Source: Haliscomenobacter hydrossis DSM 1100
Lineage (GTDB): Bacteria > Bacteroidota > Bacteroidia > Chitinophagales > Saprospiraceae
Assembly: GCF_000212735.1 (NCBI RefSeq)
Contig: NC_015510.1
Span: 6,387,001 to 6,451,000, forward strand
DNA: 64,000 nt
Direction of reading: 5' to 3'
The position numbers were made by a program, and so were the translations under genes. The notes below the pieces were generated by a model. That model did not search any database and was not told the origin of the DNA. It saw only the letters and a program-made list of their open reading frames with translations. Of this stretch, positions 8,303 to 17,493 are shown in pieces (position 1 is the stretch's first letter; the number at the start of each line of letters is the position of its first letter).

Positions 8303-8932
8303 TTATTCCTGGTTGGGTAAAGGCAAATAATCCGCACAATTCAACCTGATTTCAGGAGCCGCCATTTTTATTCCATAAAAATTACAATGGTAGATTTTTT
8401 TGGAGCTCTTTTTGTGGTGGTGTTGGCAGGACACACAAGAGCGCTGTGAGCTCAATATCCCCGATTCTTTCAAATGGATGGTCAATTGAGACAAGACGAG
8501 ATTCAATTGATGTTTTTTGCCTTCGGGCAATTCCGCAACCAGATCATAAAGCGGATTGGCAAAGCTCAACACCTTTTGAGCCGTTTCGACGCCTTTTGGG
8601 GTCAAAATCAAATCAAAGCTGCGTTGATCGTCCGGGTCATTTTTTTTGCTGAGCAATTGTTTCCTTTCCAGGGTCTTTACCGCATCGCTGATGGTCGGTT
8701 TGGTCAGGCTGAACTCTTTGGCCAAGTACCCGATTCGACACCGCTGGGGAGGGTGATTGAGGCAAAAAATCAGGATTTGCCCCTGAATTGGGCTCAGGTT
8801 GATGGAGAAGCATTGTTGCCACAACATCGTACGCAAGGCCAATGCGATTTGACCAAAATTAAGGGTAATTTTGGCCTCCAAACTGTGGTGCTGATCATTC
8901 AGATCAAATACTGAATGGGTCATAAGGGTCAA
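8303..8932 (-). CDS. MarR-type regulator with cysteine-rich C-terminal tail
   Basis: The winged-helix core (about residues 25-155) has the usual MarR sequence: LSPIQGQILIFCL, IGYLAKEFSLTKPTISDAV, then the wing with DPDDQRSFDLILTPKG. The protein is 209 residues against about 150 for most MarR proteins. The extra tail holds Cys166, Cys169, His171-173, Cys183 and Cys199, a spacing that could bind a metal ion or form a redox switch (inference). The start at 8932 is followed by a second Met at codon 4, so the exact start is uncertain. No adjacent target gene is evident; the neighbours are a prohibitin-like gene and a TPR gene. Confidence 0.8.
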   Translation of the reverse strand: MTLMTHSVFDLNDQHHSLEAKITLNFGQIALALRTMLWQQCFSINLSPIQGQILIFCLNHPPQRCRIGYLAKEFSLTKPTISDAVKTLERKQLLSKKNDPDDQRSFDLILTPKGVETAQKVLSFANPLYDLVAELPEGKKHQLNLVLSQLTIHLKESGILSSQRSCVSCQHHHKKSSKKIYHCNFYGIKMAAPEIRLNCADYLPLPNQE

Positions 8933-9169
8933 TTTCTGCCGGGATGACTAAGCTCCCTACAAATTAGTAAGCGGATGTAGTGTTCTCGATCAGTATACAA
9001 GTGTTCTGAAGAGATGGTGTCAGGTTAGAGCAGCAATGGGAATTTGAGGGAGTATTTAAGTTGTTCTGTGTTTTCTAAACATAAATGTAGCAATCTTTTT
9101 ACGATAATTTAAATTGTGGATGAAAATTTACAAAAGTTACATAATTCACAGTTAATTTTGTTCCAGCAC

Positions 9170-10261
9170 TTATACTTCCATCACTCCGCGCAAGTCTGGA
9201 TTGATGGCAATGGCGCGTTGGTAATCTTCACGGGCTTCGCCAATTCGGCCCAGGGCCTTGAGCACTATTGCCCGATTGATGTAGCCTTCAGCGTAATCCG
9301 GACGGTTGATGATCGCCTGTTCATAATCGGCCAGCGCTTCTTCTTCTCTGCCCAAATCACAGAGCAAATTTCCTCGGTTGTTGTAGGCTTCTGCTTCGCC
9401 GGGATTTTGTTCGATGATGGTGGAATAGTCTTCCAGTGCTTCATCGTATCGTTCAAGTTTTTTGAGTACAATGGCCCGATTGAAACGTGCATCGGCACCA
9501 TTGGGCTGAAGTTCAATGGCCTGGCTGTAATCGGCCAGGGCTTCATCGTAGCGCTCCAGATCATCGAGTAAATTTCCGCGCGAAACCCAGGCGTTGACTT
9601 CTTTGGGATTGATTTCCAGAACCTTGGAATAATCTTTTAAGGCTTCTTCCAGGTAACCTAAACCATACAACAAATTGGCCCGGTTGAAGTGCGCGATGAA
9701 AAAATTGGGTCGGATGCGGATGGCGAGGCTGTAATCGTCCAGCGCTTCCTGATATTTACGCAGATCGGTGTATACGTTGGCACGGGCAACGTACGAATCG
9801 GCGTGATCGGGCCGCAGCTTGATGGTTGTCGCCAGGTCGTCCAGGGCATTTTCCCAGTCGCCCTGGCGCAGCAGCACCATGGCCCGATTGAAGTGTACCG
9901 CCGGGTCCTGAAAGTTTTTTTCTATCGCGGTGTCGTAGTCGGCCAGGGCTTCTTCCAAACGCCCCATTTCGGTAAACAGGATGGCCCGGTTGTAATAGGC
10001 ATCCGGGTCGACCTCATTGAGGGCAATGGCGGCGTTGAAATCACTGATGGCTTCCTCGGCACGGTTGAAAAAAATATAGAGGTTGCCCCGGTTGTTGTAC
10101 GCCCCCGTATCGGTAGGGTTCAATTCGATGACTTTGGCGTAATCGGCCAGCGCTTCTTCGTAGCGGCGTTCCTGGGTATACAACACGGCCCGGTTGAAGT
10201 AGGCGTCGGCATAGTCTGGGCGGGTGGCGATTACTTCGTTGAGTTCTTCAATGTTTGGCAT
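9170..10261 (-). CDS. Tetratricopeptide repeat protein
   Basis: The 363-residue product consists almost wholly of ten to eleven 34-residue TPRs. The recurring pattern is near A-x-x-N-R-G/A-x-x-L-x-x-L-x-x-x-E-E-A-L-x-D-Y-x-x-A-I-x-L-x-P. There is no signal peptide or membrane segment, so it is probably a cytoplasmic protein-interaction scaffold. Its start lies 8 bases from a TTCGGGGG-type hairpin that separates it from btaB upstream. The 237 bases between this gene's 3' end and the MarR start hold no gene I can see. Confidence 0.85.
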   Translation of the reverse strand: MPNIEELNEVIATRPDYADAYFNRAVLYTQERRYEEALADYAKVIELNPTDTGAYNNRGNLYIFFNRAEEAISDFNAAIALNEVDPDAYYNRAILFTEMGRLEEALADYDTAIEKNFQDPAVHFNRAMVLLRQGDWENALDDLATTIKLRPDHADSYVARANVYTDLRKYQEALDDYSLAIRIRPNFFIAHFNRANLLYGLGYLEEALKDYSKVLEINPKEVNAWVSRGNLLDDLERYDEALADYSQAIELQPNGADARFNRAIVLKKLERYDEALEDYSTIIEQNPGEAEAYNNRGNLLCDLGREEEALADYEQAIINRPDYAEGYINRAIVLKALGRIGEAREDYQRAIAINPDLRGVMEV

Positions 10262-10269
10262 GAGAACAG

Positions 10270-10352
10270 GGTTTGGGGGTTCGGGGGTTCGGGGGTTCGA
10301 AGGTTCAGGAGACCAACCCCCGAACCTTCGAACCCCCGAACCTTCGAACCCT
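10270..10352. repeat. Hairpin with GGGTTCG tandem arms
   Basis: Left arm is tandem GGGGGTTCG-type units; right arm is the complementary CGAACCCCC/CGAACCTT units, around a short loop (GGAGACCAACC). It belongs to the same family as 14468-14616 and 45961-46205. It fills the gap between btaB and the TPR gene. Confidence 0.8.
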
Positions 10353-10358
10353 AACTGG

Positions 10359-11006
10359 TTATTTTTTTCCTACAAACAACATATACTCCCAAACCCCCCA
10401 ATAAGCCGAATTGACTTGATTGACAACGGGCGTAAATTCCTGGCTGAGCAGGGGCGTCAGGTGGCTGTCCATCCGCACGTGGTTGTTGGCCATGTGTTTT
10501 TTGAACCAGAGGTTGCGCGAATCGTGAAAATCCGTCACCGCGATGTAGCCTCCGGGTTTGAGGTCGGCTTTGGCCTGCATGATCAGGTCTTTCCAGTGGG
10601 GATTGATCATGGTCAGCGAATAAGAGAAGAGCACCAAATCCAGCTGTTCATTCCAGGCGGTTTCACCCAGCATGTAAGGTTGAGCCAATACCTTGACCCG
10701 CTCGCCAAAAGTACGGGTGTTTTTTATGGAGAGGTCCACCATATCGGTAGAAACATCCAAACCAGTGAGTTGCGCATTGGGAAAACGGGCAGCTAAATTG
10801 CGCAGGTTGTACCCGGTGCCGCAGCCAACTTCCAATATGTTCCATTTGCCCGCAGGATCAAGGGGGATTTCCCGAATGATTTGATTGCGACCAAACAAGA
10901 AACTCCAGCGGGTGGCATCATAAATTTTGGATTGCAGCTTGTAATAGCGCTGCATCGTACTGTTTTGCTCTTCTTCGGAGAGCGAATCGAATTTTTCGAA
11001 AGCCAT
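10359..11006 (-). CDS. btaB: SAM-dependent methyltransferase, probable BtaB
   Basis: The 215-residue class I methyltransferase has motif I ILEVGCGTGYNLRNLA, the acidic end of strand 2 (TGLDVS) and a motif near LKPGGYIAVTDFHD. Its partner is the upstream btaA gene, and BtaB enzymes methylate the amino group of diacylglyceryl-homoserine three times to make the betaine lipid DGTS. The assignment rests mainly on this gene pairing; the fold alone would not fix the substrate. A GTGAAAA-type hairpin of about 85 bases sits between the two genes, so their co-transcription could be modulated. Confidence 0.75.
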   Translation of the reverse strand: MAFEKFDSLSEEEQNSTMQRYYKLQSKIYDATRWSFLFGRNQIIREIPLDPAGKWNILEVGCGTGYNLRNLAARFPNAQLTGLDVSTDMVDLSIKNTRTFGERVKVLAQPYMLGETAWNEQLDLVLFSYSLTMINPHWKDLIMQAKADLKPGGYIAVTDFHDSRNLWFKKHMANNHVRMDSHLTPLLSQEFTPVVNQVNSAYWGVWEYMLFVGKK

Positions 11007-11033
11007 TTTTTTTTATTGGGGTTGAAAAGTGAA

Positions 11034-11118
11034 AAGTGAAAAGTGAAAAGTGAAAAAACAGACCAAACGGTGGAACCCAAATGGTGTAGCTTTTCACTTT
11101 TCACTTTTCACTTTTCAC
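11034..11118. repeat. Hairpin with GTGAAAA tandem arms inside the bta pair
   Basis: Four to five GTGAAAA units are followed by a roughly 35-base loop and then four to five TTTTCAC units. The whole lies between btaA and btaB on the minus strand. Confidence 0.8.
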
Positions 11119-11126
11119 TCCTCAAC

Positions 11127-12284
11127 TTATTTCACAATTGCCAAATACACACTCGCATAAGTCCCTACCCGGTCTTCAGCGTGGGTCTTTGTGGTCAATT
11201 CCTGTTCAAACTCGACCGCATCCAGTACAAATTGCGGGAAAAAGTCGACCTGATGGGCGGCAGAGCGCAATAAAATCCGGGTACCAGGGCGGCTGTTGGC
11301 CAAAATCAGTTGCCATTCTTCTTCCAAAACGGGGATGCTGTTGGCAGCCAACCAATCCTGGTGATCCAGCAGGATGTAGTGGGAGTATTTCCCCGGATTG
11401 TCCTTGAGGAATGCACTAATGGTACAGGTATGGGTTTGAATCTGATCGATTCTTTCTTTCAAAACCGCAAAGTTTTGTTCTTCCAGGTAGGAAGGACAAC
11501 AGGTTTTGGTGTATTTCCCGTCGAGGTACAAGCGGTAGAAATAATTGTCGTGGGTGGGGATTTGGGTGAATACCTTGCGCAAGCATTCCTGGATGAAACC
11601 CATGGCACCGCGCTCGTATTTTTTGGCAAAAAGCAATTGTTGGCTGCGGGGAACACCCACCATCGACATGGTCAGGTGGCGATTCACGACAAACTCAACC
11701 AGCTTATTGGCAATTTTTCCCTCGATCCGATTGTAGATTTTGGTCTGTTCTACCAGCGTACTGGCATCAAACATCTGCTTGATCTGACGGTAGAGCTTTT
11801 TACGGGTTTTCAGGTACTTGTTGAAAATCCAGGCCAAAGTTCCCGACGTACTGAAGTGATAAAAACTCTTGCGAATGCCTTTACCGTTGAAATATTTCCA
11901 GTTTTCGTCCCAATATTCTGCCGCAAAATCCGGTAGGCTACTGCGCAGTTTTTGCTGGTAATGTACCTCTGCATCTGCCATCACCCCATCGCCAAACATC
12001 GCCCAGTGCTCGGCGTAATTTGCATGGTGGAAACTTGATTTTTTGAGCTCCAGCAAGGCATTTTGCCGGGGATTCATGTCGATGCAATTGATTTTTTTGG
12101 GATCATCCAGCAGATAATCCAGGGCATTGCATCCGGCACTAGTGATCATGACTACCTCACTGTCACGATTTAATTGCAGCAACTGACGGTCGCAACGAGG
12201 GTCCTCCCAGCAAGTGTTGTATACCAGGTTTTTGGTGTGTACCTGACGGAAAACCCAATCTCTCAAATCATTAATTCCTTTCAC
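11127..12284 (-). CDS. btaA: BtaA, diacylglycerol 3-amino-3-carboxypropyl transferase (DUF3419)
   Basis: The 385-residue product shows the DUF3419/BtaA signature near the N-terminus (YNTCWEDPRCDRQLL), then a Rossmann-like SAM-binding region VVMITSAGCNALDYLL and INCIDMNPRQNALLELK. BtaA transfers the aminocarboxypropyl group of SAM to diacylglycerol, the first step of betaine-lipid (DGTS) synthesis at the inner membrane. The length and order of motifs fit the family. In characterised bacteria the pathway replaces phospholipids under phosphate limitation. The polyphosphate kinase gene lies directly upstream on the same strand, which suits a phosphate-economy cluster. Two 20-22 bp direct repeats lie 29-70 bases before the start codon. 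Confidence 0.85.
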   Translation of the reverse strand: MKGINDLRDWVFRQVHTKNLVYNTCWEDPRCDRQLLQLNRDSEVVMITSAGCNALDYLLDDPKKINCIDMNPRQNALLELKKSSFHHANYAEHWAMFGDGVMADAEVHYQQKLRSSLPDFAAEYWDENWKYFNGKGIRKSFYHFSTSGTLAWIFNKYLKTRKKLYRQIKQMFDASTLVEQTKIYNRIEGKIANKLVEFVVNRHLTMSMVGVPRSQQLLFAKKYERGAMGFIQECLRKVFTQIPTHDNYFYRLYLDGKYTKTCCPSYLEEQNFAVLKERIDQIQTHTCTISAFLKDNPGKYSHYILLDHQDWLAANSIPVLEEEWQLILANSRPGTRILLRSAAHQVDFFPQFVLDAVEFEQELTTKTHAEDRVGTYASVYLAIVK

Positions 12285-12312
12285 AGCTACTAAGATTGGT
12301 TAGTTAATGGTT

Positions 12313-12354
12313 ACTTGGGAAAATTTGTCAAAACTTGGGAAAAATTTGTCAAAA
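12313..12354 (-). promoter_or_regulatory. Two direct repeats upstream of btaA
   Basis: Read on the plus strand, ACTTGGGAAAATTTGTCAAA is followed immediately by the same sequence with one extra A. They lie in the gap between ppk1 and btaA, in the promoter position of btaA. Tandem direct repeats of this kind are how PhoB-like regulators bind, but the sequence does not match the proteobacterial Pho box. Confidence 0.45.
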
Positions 12355-12421
12355 TTAAATAATCCCTGAAATTATTCCAGATTTGTGAGGAAGTGGATTA
12401 AAAGTGCCAAATAAAAAAATA

Positions 12422-14461
12422 TTATTTATTGGTTTCCAATGCAGTACGAAGTTTGAAATAAATTTCTTTTTGCGCTTGAACCGGGGCTTCCTCCGTTGAA
12501 ACTGCTTTGTAGGGGTTGTCTTGCTCCGCATTGAGCATACGTGCTTTGACATTATCGGCCCACTGGAGCTGGAGTATGTTTACCAATTCTTGCTTGAGCG
12601 TGAGGTTGTAAATGGGAAAAACCACTTCTACCCGTCGATCGAGATTGCGCGTCATCCAATCGGCTGAAGCCAAAAATAACGCTTCTTCGCCCCCATTGGC
12701 AAATTGATAAACTCGGGCATGTTCTAAAAAACGATCAATGATGCTGATGACTTCGATGTTTTCGCTCAGTCCGGGCACTCCAGGCACCAGGCAACAAATT
12801 CCCCGAATGATGAGTTTGATTTTTACGCCGGCCTGACTGGCTTCATACAATTTGTCAATCATGGCGGTATCTTCCAGGCTGTTCATTTTCAACATCATCC
12901 ATGCCGCGCGTCCGGACTTGGCGTGCTGAATCTCGCGCTCGATGCAGGCCACAAACTTGCGTCGACTGTTGACTGGAGACACCATCAGGTGTTGAAAAGA
13001 ACCCTCCAAGGATACTTCTTCCAAAAGCCGAAATACGTCGGCTACTTCATTGGCGAGGCGTTCATCTGCGGTCAACAAAGCATGATCGGTGTACAGGGTT
13101 GCCGTTTTTTCATTAAAATTGCCTGTCCCCAGGTAGGTGTAGTTGCGTAGTTGCTCCGCTTCCCTGCGACCAATCAACAAGATTTTGGAATGTACTTTGA
13201 TGCCTGGACGGGAATAAATGACCCTAGCGCCGGCTTTTTGCAGGGTTTCGCCCCAAAGCAGATTGGATGCTTCGTCAAAACGAGCCTTGACTTCTACAAA
13301 AACCGTAACACTTTTGCCATTTTTTTGGGCCTTCACCAGGGCCTTGGCGATGGATGAATCTTTGGCTACGCGATACAAGGTAATTTTGATGCTTTCTACC
13401 TGGGGGTCCTGGGCTACTTCTTCAATCAGTTGGGGGATGTAGTCGTACTTTTGGTAAGGAAAATGCAGCAACACGTCTTGTTGTTGCATGACTTTGATGA
13501 TCGAATCCGCATGTTCCAGTACCGGATGCGGAAGTGGCGGCATGGGCGCATCGTACAATCCTTCCACATGAGCTGGAGCAGGGAAGGCGAAAAAGTCGCT
13601 GAAATTGTGGTAACGCGCTCCGGGGAACAAATCATTTTTACTCAATCCAAAAATGGATTTCAATTGCTGGGTGAGTTCGATGTTCATGCTGCTGTCGTAC
13701 AACATGCGGGTCGGGGCACCAATGGAGCGATTGGCCAAACTTGCTCTGATTTTTTCCCGCAAATCTCCGGTGTATTCGTCGTCGATGTACAATTCTGCGT
13801 CCCTTGAAATTTTGATGGAATAGGCCGACTGCATGCCTTCAGGAAACAAGTGGTGCAAGTTGGCGCGGATGATTTCATCCAGGAAAGTCACTTGAAATTG
13901 ATGCTCGTCGCCAGGAAGCGCGATGAAACGGGGCAAAACGTCGGAAGGAATATTGACCAGACCCAGCTCATCGGATTGGGCCAAACGGCCTACAAAATAC
14001 AAACTGCGGTTTTTTAAAAAAGGCACATCCACCGCAGTGGAAATGTACTGATGTTGCAGGTGTGGAAGGACTTTTTCCAGAAAATATGCCTGGGCGAATT
14101 GTTTTTGTGCACTCGAAAAAAGTTGGTAATCATTGAGCAGGAAAATGTTGTGCTCGCGCAGGGCAGGGATGATCTGGCTGCGGAAAATGATCCCGAATTC
14201 GACTTGTTGCTGGTGGACTATTTTTTTGATCTCCCGCAGTTCTTTCTTGGGCTTGACTTCCAACATCGATTTCCGCTCCTGTTTGTCCATTTTTTGGAAT
14301 TGCCGCAGTGCCGAAACCCTGACCCGGAAAAACTCATCCAAATTGGAACTGTAAATGGCCAGAAACTTGATGCGTTCGTAGAGGGGAACCAGGGGGTCTT
14401 TGGCTTCTTGAAGTACTCGGTGGTTGAAAGAGAGCCAGGAGATGTCGCGTTTGTGGTACAT
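12422..14461 (-). CDS. ppk1: Polyphosphate kinase 1
   Basis: The 679-residue enzyme polymerises the gamma phosphate of ATP into polyphosphate. The start at 14461 (MYHKRDISWLSFN) matches the usual PPK1 N-terminus (RDISWLSFNHRVL, IYSSNLDEFF). The frame continues upstream for 52 codons, but those translate a TTCGAGGG repeat and are not real protein. The catalytic histidine that is phosphorylated is in IKVHSKILLIGRR (about residue 424). The second conserved histidine is in FLEHARVYQF (about 580). The C-terminal PLD-like region with SADWMTRNLDRRVEV is intact. It is upstream of btaA on the same strand. Confidence 0.95.
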   Translation of the reverse strand: MYHKRDISWLSFNHRVLQEAKDPLVPLYERIKFLAIYSSNLDEFFRVRVSALRQFQKMDKQERKSMLEVKPKKELREIKKIVHQQQVEFGIIFRSQIIPALREHNIFLLNDYQLFSSAQKQFAQAYFLEKVLPHLQHQYISTAVDVPFLKNRSLYFVGRLAQSDELGLVNIPSDVLPRFIALPGDEHQFQVTFLDEIIRANLHHLFPEGMQSAYSIKISRDAELYIDDEYTGDLREKIRASLANRSIGAPTRMLYDSSMNIELTQQLKSIFGLSKNDLFPGARYHNFSDFFAFPAPAHVEGLYDAPMPPLPHPVLEHADSIIKVMQQQDVLLHFPYQKYDYIPQLIEEVAQDPQVESIKITLYRVAKDSSIAKALVKAQKNGKSVTVFVEVKARFDEASNLLWGETLQKAGARVIYSRPGIKVHSKILLIGRREAEQLRNYTYLGTGNFNEKTATLYTDHALLTADERLANEVADVFRLLEEVSLEGSFQHLMVSPVNSRRKFVACIEREIQHAKSGRAAWMMLKMNSLEDTAMIDKLYEASQAGVKIKLIIRGICCLVPGVPGLSENIEVISIIDRFLEHARVYQFANGGEEALFLASADWMTRNLDRRVEVVFPIYNLTLKQELVNILQLQWADNVKARMLNAEQDNPYKAVSTEEAPVQAQKEIYFKLRTALETNK

Positions 14462-14467
14462 GAAATC

Positions 14468-14616
14468 GAGGGTTCGAGGGTTCGAAGTTCGGGGGTTCGT
14501 AAGTTTGAGGGTTCGATGTTCGGGGGTTCGATGTTCGGGGGTTCGAGGGTTCGAGGGTTCTAGGGTTACACTCAATTGTGTGCCAACCCCCGAACCCTCG
14601 AACTCCCGAACCCTCA
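14468..14616. repeat. Hairpin with TTCGAGGG/TTCGGGGG arms upstream of ppk1
   Basis: More than ten TTCGRGGG-type units form the left arm; complementary CCCCCGAACCCTCGAA units form the right arm. The loop contains AATTGTGTGCCAACCC, close to the loop of the hairpin at 45961-46205. It ends 6 bases from the ppk1 start codon, so it would be in the ppk1 leader. Confidence 0.8.
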
Positions 14617-14677
14617 AATAAACACAATATCCTTCAAACCCTCGTAATTTCCAGGTTAAGTTAATGTAAACAAGCCC

Positions 14678-15529
14678 TTAGAACCTCGGACACTCCATGT
14701 ACTTCGAATATACACTTCTGGATTTGCCCGAATTTTTGATGCGCCAGGAGAGGGTCAAGGCAGGAATGATGTACCAGTCGTTGTGTTCGCCGCCGCGCGC
14801 ATAACTGACTGTAAGATTTTCGGTATTGGCCGGATCGAGGAGAGGATTGCTGATTCTGGCGGCCAATTCACCTTTATTGGTCAAGATGTCCCCGTAGACC
14901 AATTGGGCATCGCTGACATCGTCGAGATAATCGCTGAGGGTCGCTCTGAAGATCATCTCTGCGCCAATGGTGAGGCGATCGTTGATCAATATGTTTACAC
15001 CCGCACCAAATGGCAGGTTGAATTGGCTGCGACTATACCGGTTGGGGTAACCCTCCAGGCCCTGGCCTTCGGTGCCCAGCGGACGCAATTCGATGATTTG
15101 GCCACCAAAATTGATTTTGGGGTTAAAGGCAAAAAAGCCCAATCCAAAAGCGACATAAGGGGAAATGACGGTTTTGTTGCGGGCATAACCAATGTGAAAA
15201 AGGTGGATTTCGCCCATTAAGGAGAACTCGGTGATGTTGCTTTGGAAATTGAGCCCACGATCAACTTTAACGCCATTGTTTCTTTCGTCGCCCATAACTT
15301 TTGCCAAAGTCAATCCGGTGCGTATGCCGATAAAACGTGAATAGCGCTGCCGTAAAAAAATACCCGCAGCATAGCCGTAATCATTGGGATAAATGGCAAA
15401 TTCTTTAGGGGACAGGTCGCCGGAATAAAGTCCAATACCACCCGTAATCCCAAAGTCTAAATCCTGGCAAAAGCCATAAAAAGGTAAAATCATGGCGAAT
15501 GCCAACAACAATTTCTTCATTGGTCTCAT
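14678..15529 (-). CDS. Outer-membrane beta-barrel protein, DUF6089-like
   Basis: The 283-residue product has a signal peptide (MKKLLLAFAMILPFYGFC, cut before QDLDFG). Alternating hydrophobic beta strands ending in aromatic residues follow, for example YGYAAGIFLRQRYSRFIGIRTGLTLAKVMGD and a central GVNILINDRLTIGAEMIFR. The pattern fits the Bacteroidota DUF6089 family of eight-strand barrels. Function is unknown. The more likely start is Met at codon 4 (MKKLLL, 15520), since MRP is only a short extension. It is divergent from the ABC exporter gene. Confidence 0.75.
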   Translation of the reverse strand: MRPMKKLLLAFAMILPFYGFCQDLDFGITGGIGLYSGDLSPKEFAIYPNDYGYAAGIFLRQRYSRFIGIRTGLTLAKVMGDERNNGVKVDRGLNFQSNITEFSLMGEIHLFHIGYARNKTVISPYVAFGLGFFAFNPKINFGGQIIELRPLGTEGQGLEGYPNRYSRSQFNLPFGAGVNILINDRLTIGAEMIFRATLSDYLDDVSDAQLVYGDILTNKGELAARISNPLLDPANTENLTVSYARGGEHNDWYIIPALTLSWRIKNSGKSRSVYSKYMECPRF

Positions 15530-15631
15530 TTTTCTGATGGACGAGTGTCTATATTACGGGCTTTTACCGGGTAACGGTAGACTAACGTCGAACAAAGGCC
15601 TAAAAGTATACCGTGCGCGGCCTTAAAAGAT

Positions 15632-15639
15632 TACTTTTG
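15632..15639 (+). promoter_or_regulatory. Candidate -7 element TACTTTTG of the ABC exporter gene
   Basis: TACTTTTG matches TAnnTTTG and lies 24 bases before the start codon. No TTG is found at the correct upstream distance, so support is partial. Confidence 0.4.
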
Positions 15640-15662
15640 CACATACAAATTAATTTGCAATT

Positions 15663-17468
15663 ATGGCAATGGGTAGAAACAGTGCTGATCGTGCCGAGGG
15701 AGAGCAGCGCAAAATGAGTAGAGAAAAATTACGTCGGTCCTTAAAAGTTTTCCAGTACGTCCTTCCTTACAAGTGGCCATTTATTTGGGGGATGTTTTTT
15801 CTGACCATTGGCAGTTTGTTGTTTCTGGCCATCATGAAACTCCCGGGCGAAATCCTGAACATCATCTCCGGTGAATCGAAATATGGTTTGAGTACCAATA
15901 TGGCTTTTTTTGTGGTCATCGCCTTATTGGCGGTTCAAAGTGTGTTTTCTTACCTCCGGGTACAATTGTTTGCGGTAGTGAGCGAAAAAAGTATGTCGGC
16001 CTTGCGCCGCGACTTGTACCAAAAACTCGTCACCCTGGGCATTCCCTATCTGGAAGAAAGAAGGGTAGGGGAGTTGACCAGCCGGATTACCAACGATGTC
16101 ACCCAGGTACAGGGCGTCGTGTCGCTCACCCTGGCTGAATTTATTCGACAAATCATCGTGTTTTTAGGTGGGGTGTTCATCATCGTATTTACCATGCCCC
16201 GGCTGGCTTTGATCATGTTGGCTACCGTGCCCATTGTGGTCATTTCTGCCATGTTTTTTGGGCGCTACATCCGCAAACTCATGCGGGCTCGTCAGGATCA
16301 ATTGGCGGCAACCAATGTGGTGGTGGAAGAAACCATGCAGAGCATTCAAACGGTAAAGGCTTATACCAACGAAGGATTTGAAGTGAAACGTTACGGACTC
16401 AGCCTGACCGAGATGGTGCGTATTTCGCTCAAAGCAGCCCGGATGCGTGGACTCTTTGCGGCATTCATCATCTTTGTGATGTTTGGTGCCCTGTTTTTCA
16501 TCATTTGGCAAGCGGCACAAATGGTGGAGCAAGGAATCATGCTCAAAGGTGACTTACTGGATTTTGCGGTATTTACGGGCATCATCGGGACGGCCATTGC
16601 CAGTTTGGGGAGTTTTTACACGGAGATTGTGTCGGCAGTGGGCGCTACGGAGCGCATCCTCGATATCCTGGATCAACCCTCCGAACTAACCCTCGACGCA
16701 TCCGTAACTCCCAATACCCAACGCTTCAAGGGGGAAATCAGCTACCGGGATGTGCGTTTTTCGTACCCGAGCCGCAAGGATGTACCCGTGCTCAAAGGGG
16801 TGAGTTTTGACATTGCCGCTGGACGAAAAATAGCCCTGGTGGGCGCCAGTGGCGGAGGCAAATCCACCATCATGCAACTGCTTTTACAATTTTACAACCT
16901 GGAAAGTGGGGAAATTCTGGTGGATGGCAAATCGATTTACGACTACGATTTGACCCATTATCGACACAACATTGGCATTGTACCCCAGGAAGTTATGCTT
17001 TTTGGCGGAACCATCCGGGAAAACATTGCCTATGGTCGGCCTGGTGCCAGCGACGAAGAGATCATCGCCGCAGCCCGCAAGGCCAATGCCTGGTATTTTA
17101 TCCATTCTTTTCCCGAAGGATTGGACACCATTGTGGGCGAACGTGGGGTGAAACTCTCGGGCGGGCAACGCCAAAGGGTAGCCATTGCGCGCGCCATCCT
17201 GAAAGATCCGGCCATCTTGTTGCTGGATGAAGCGACATCTTCTCTCGATGCGGAATCGGAAAAACTGGTGCAAGAGGCCTTGAATAAACTCATGGTGGGC
17301 CGTACTTCCATCATCATTGCCCACCGCCTGGCGACCATTCGGGATGTGGATTGTATCTACGTGCTCGACAATGGGGTGATCATCGAACAAGGCACGCACG
17401 ATGAACTGTCTTCAGTAGCGGACGGTGCGTACAATGCCCTGGCCAAACTCCAATTTGAATTGGCTTAA
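15663..17468 (+). CDS. ABC exporter half-transporter (MsbA/MDR-like)
   Basis: The 601-residue fused permease-ATPase has about six transmembrane helices in residues 35-325 and a nucleotide-binding domain from about 355. Visible motifs are Walker A GASGGGKST, the Q-loop region IVPQEVMLFGG, signature LSGGQRQR, Walker B AILLLDEATSSLD and the switch His in IIAHRLATI. Such proteins dimerise and export lipids, peptides or drugs across the inner membrane; the substrate cannot be read from sequence. The start at 15663 is preceded by an AT-rich leader with a TACTTTTG element. Confidence 0.9.
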   Translation: MAMGRNSADRAEGEQRKMSREKLRRSLKVFQYVLPYKWPFIWGMFFLTIGSLLFLAIMKLPGEILNIISGESKYGLSTNMAFFVVIALLAVQSVFSYLRVQLFAVVSEKSMSALRRDLYQKLVTLGIPYLEERRVGELTSRITNDVTQVQGVVSLTLAEFIRQIIVFLGGVFIIVFTMPRLALIMLATVPIVVISAMFFGRYIRKLMRARQDQLAATNVVVEETMQSIQTVKAYTNEGFEVKRYGLSLTEMVRISLKAARMRGLFAAFIIFVMFGALFFIIWQAAQMVEQGIMLKGDLLDFAVFTGIIGTAIASLGSFYTEIVSAVGATERILDILDQPSELTLDASVTPNTQRFKGEISYRDVRFSYPSRKDVPVLKGVSFDIAAGRKIALVGASGGGKSTIMQLLLQFYNLESGEILVDGKSIYDYDLTHYRHNIGIVPQEVMLFGGTIRENIAYGRPGASDEEIIAAARKANAWYFIHSFPEGLDTIVGERGVKLSGGQRQRVAIARAILKDPAILLLDEATSSLDAESEKLVQEALNKLMVGRTSIIIAHRLATIRDVDCIYVLDNGVIIEQGTHDELSSVADGAYNALAKLQFELA

Positions 17469-17493
17469 AATTATTCTAAAAAAACACTTGTAA

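Noticed and set aside
9689..10354. Long plus-strand frames opposite the TPR gene
   Set aside because: Periodic TPR coding leaves open antisense frames; no domain or signal supports them.
14462..14617. 52-residue N-terminal extension of polyphosphate kinase
   Set aside because: It translates the TTCGAGGG repeat; PPK1 proteins begin near MYHKRDISWL.
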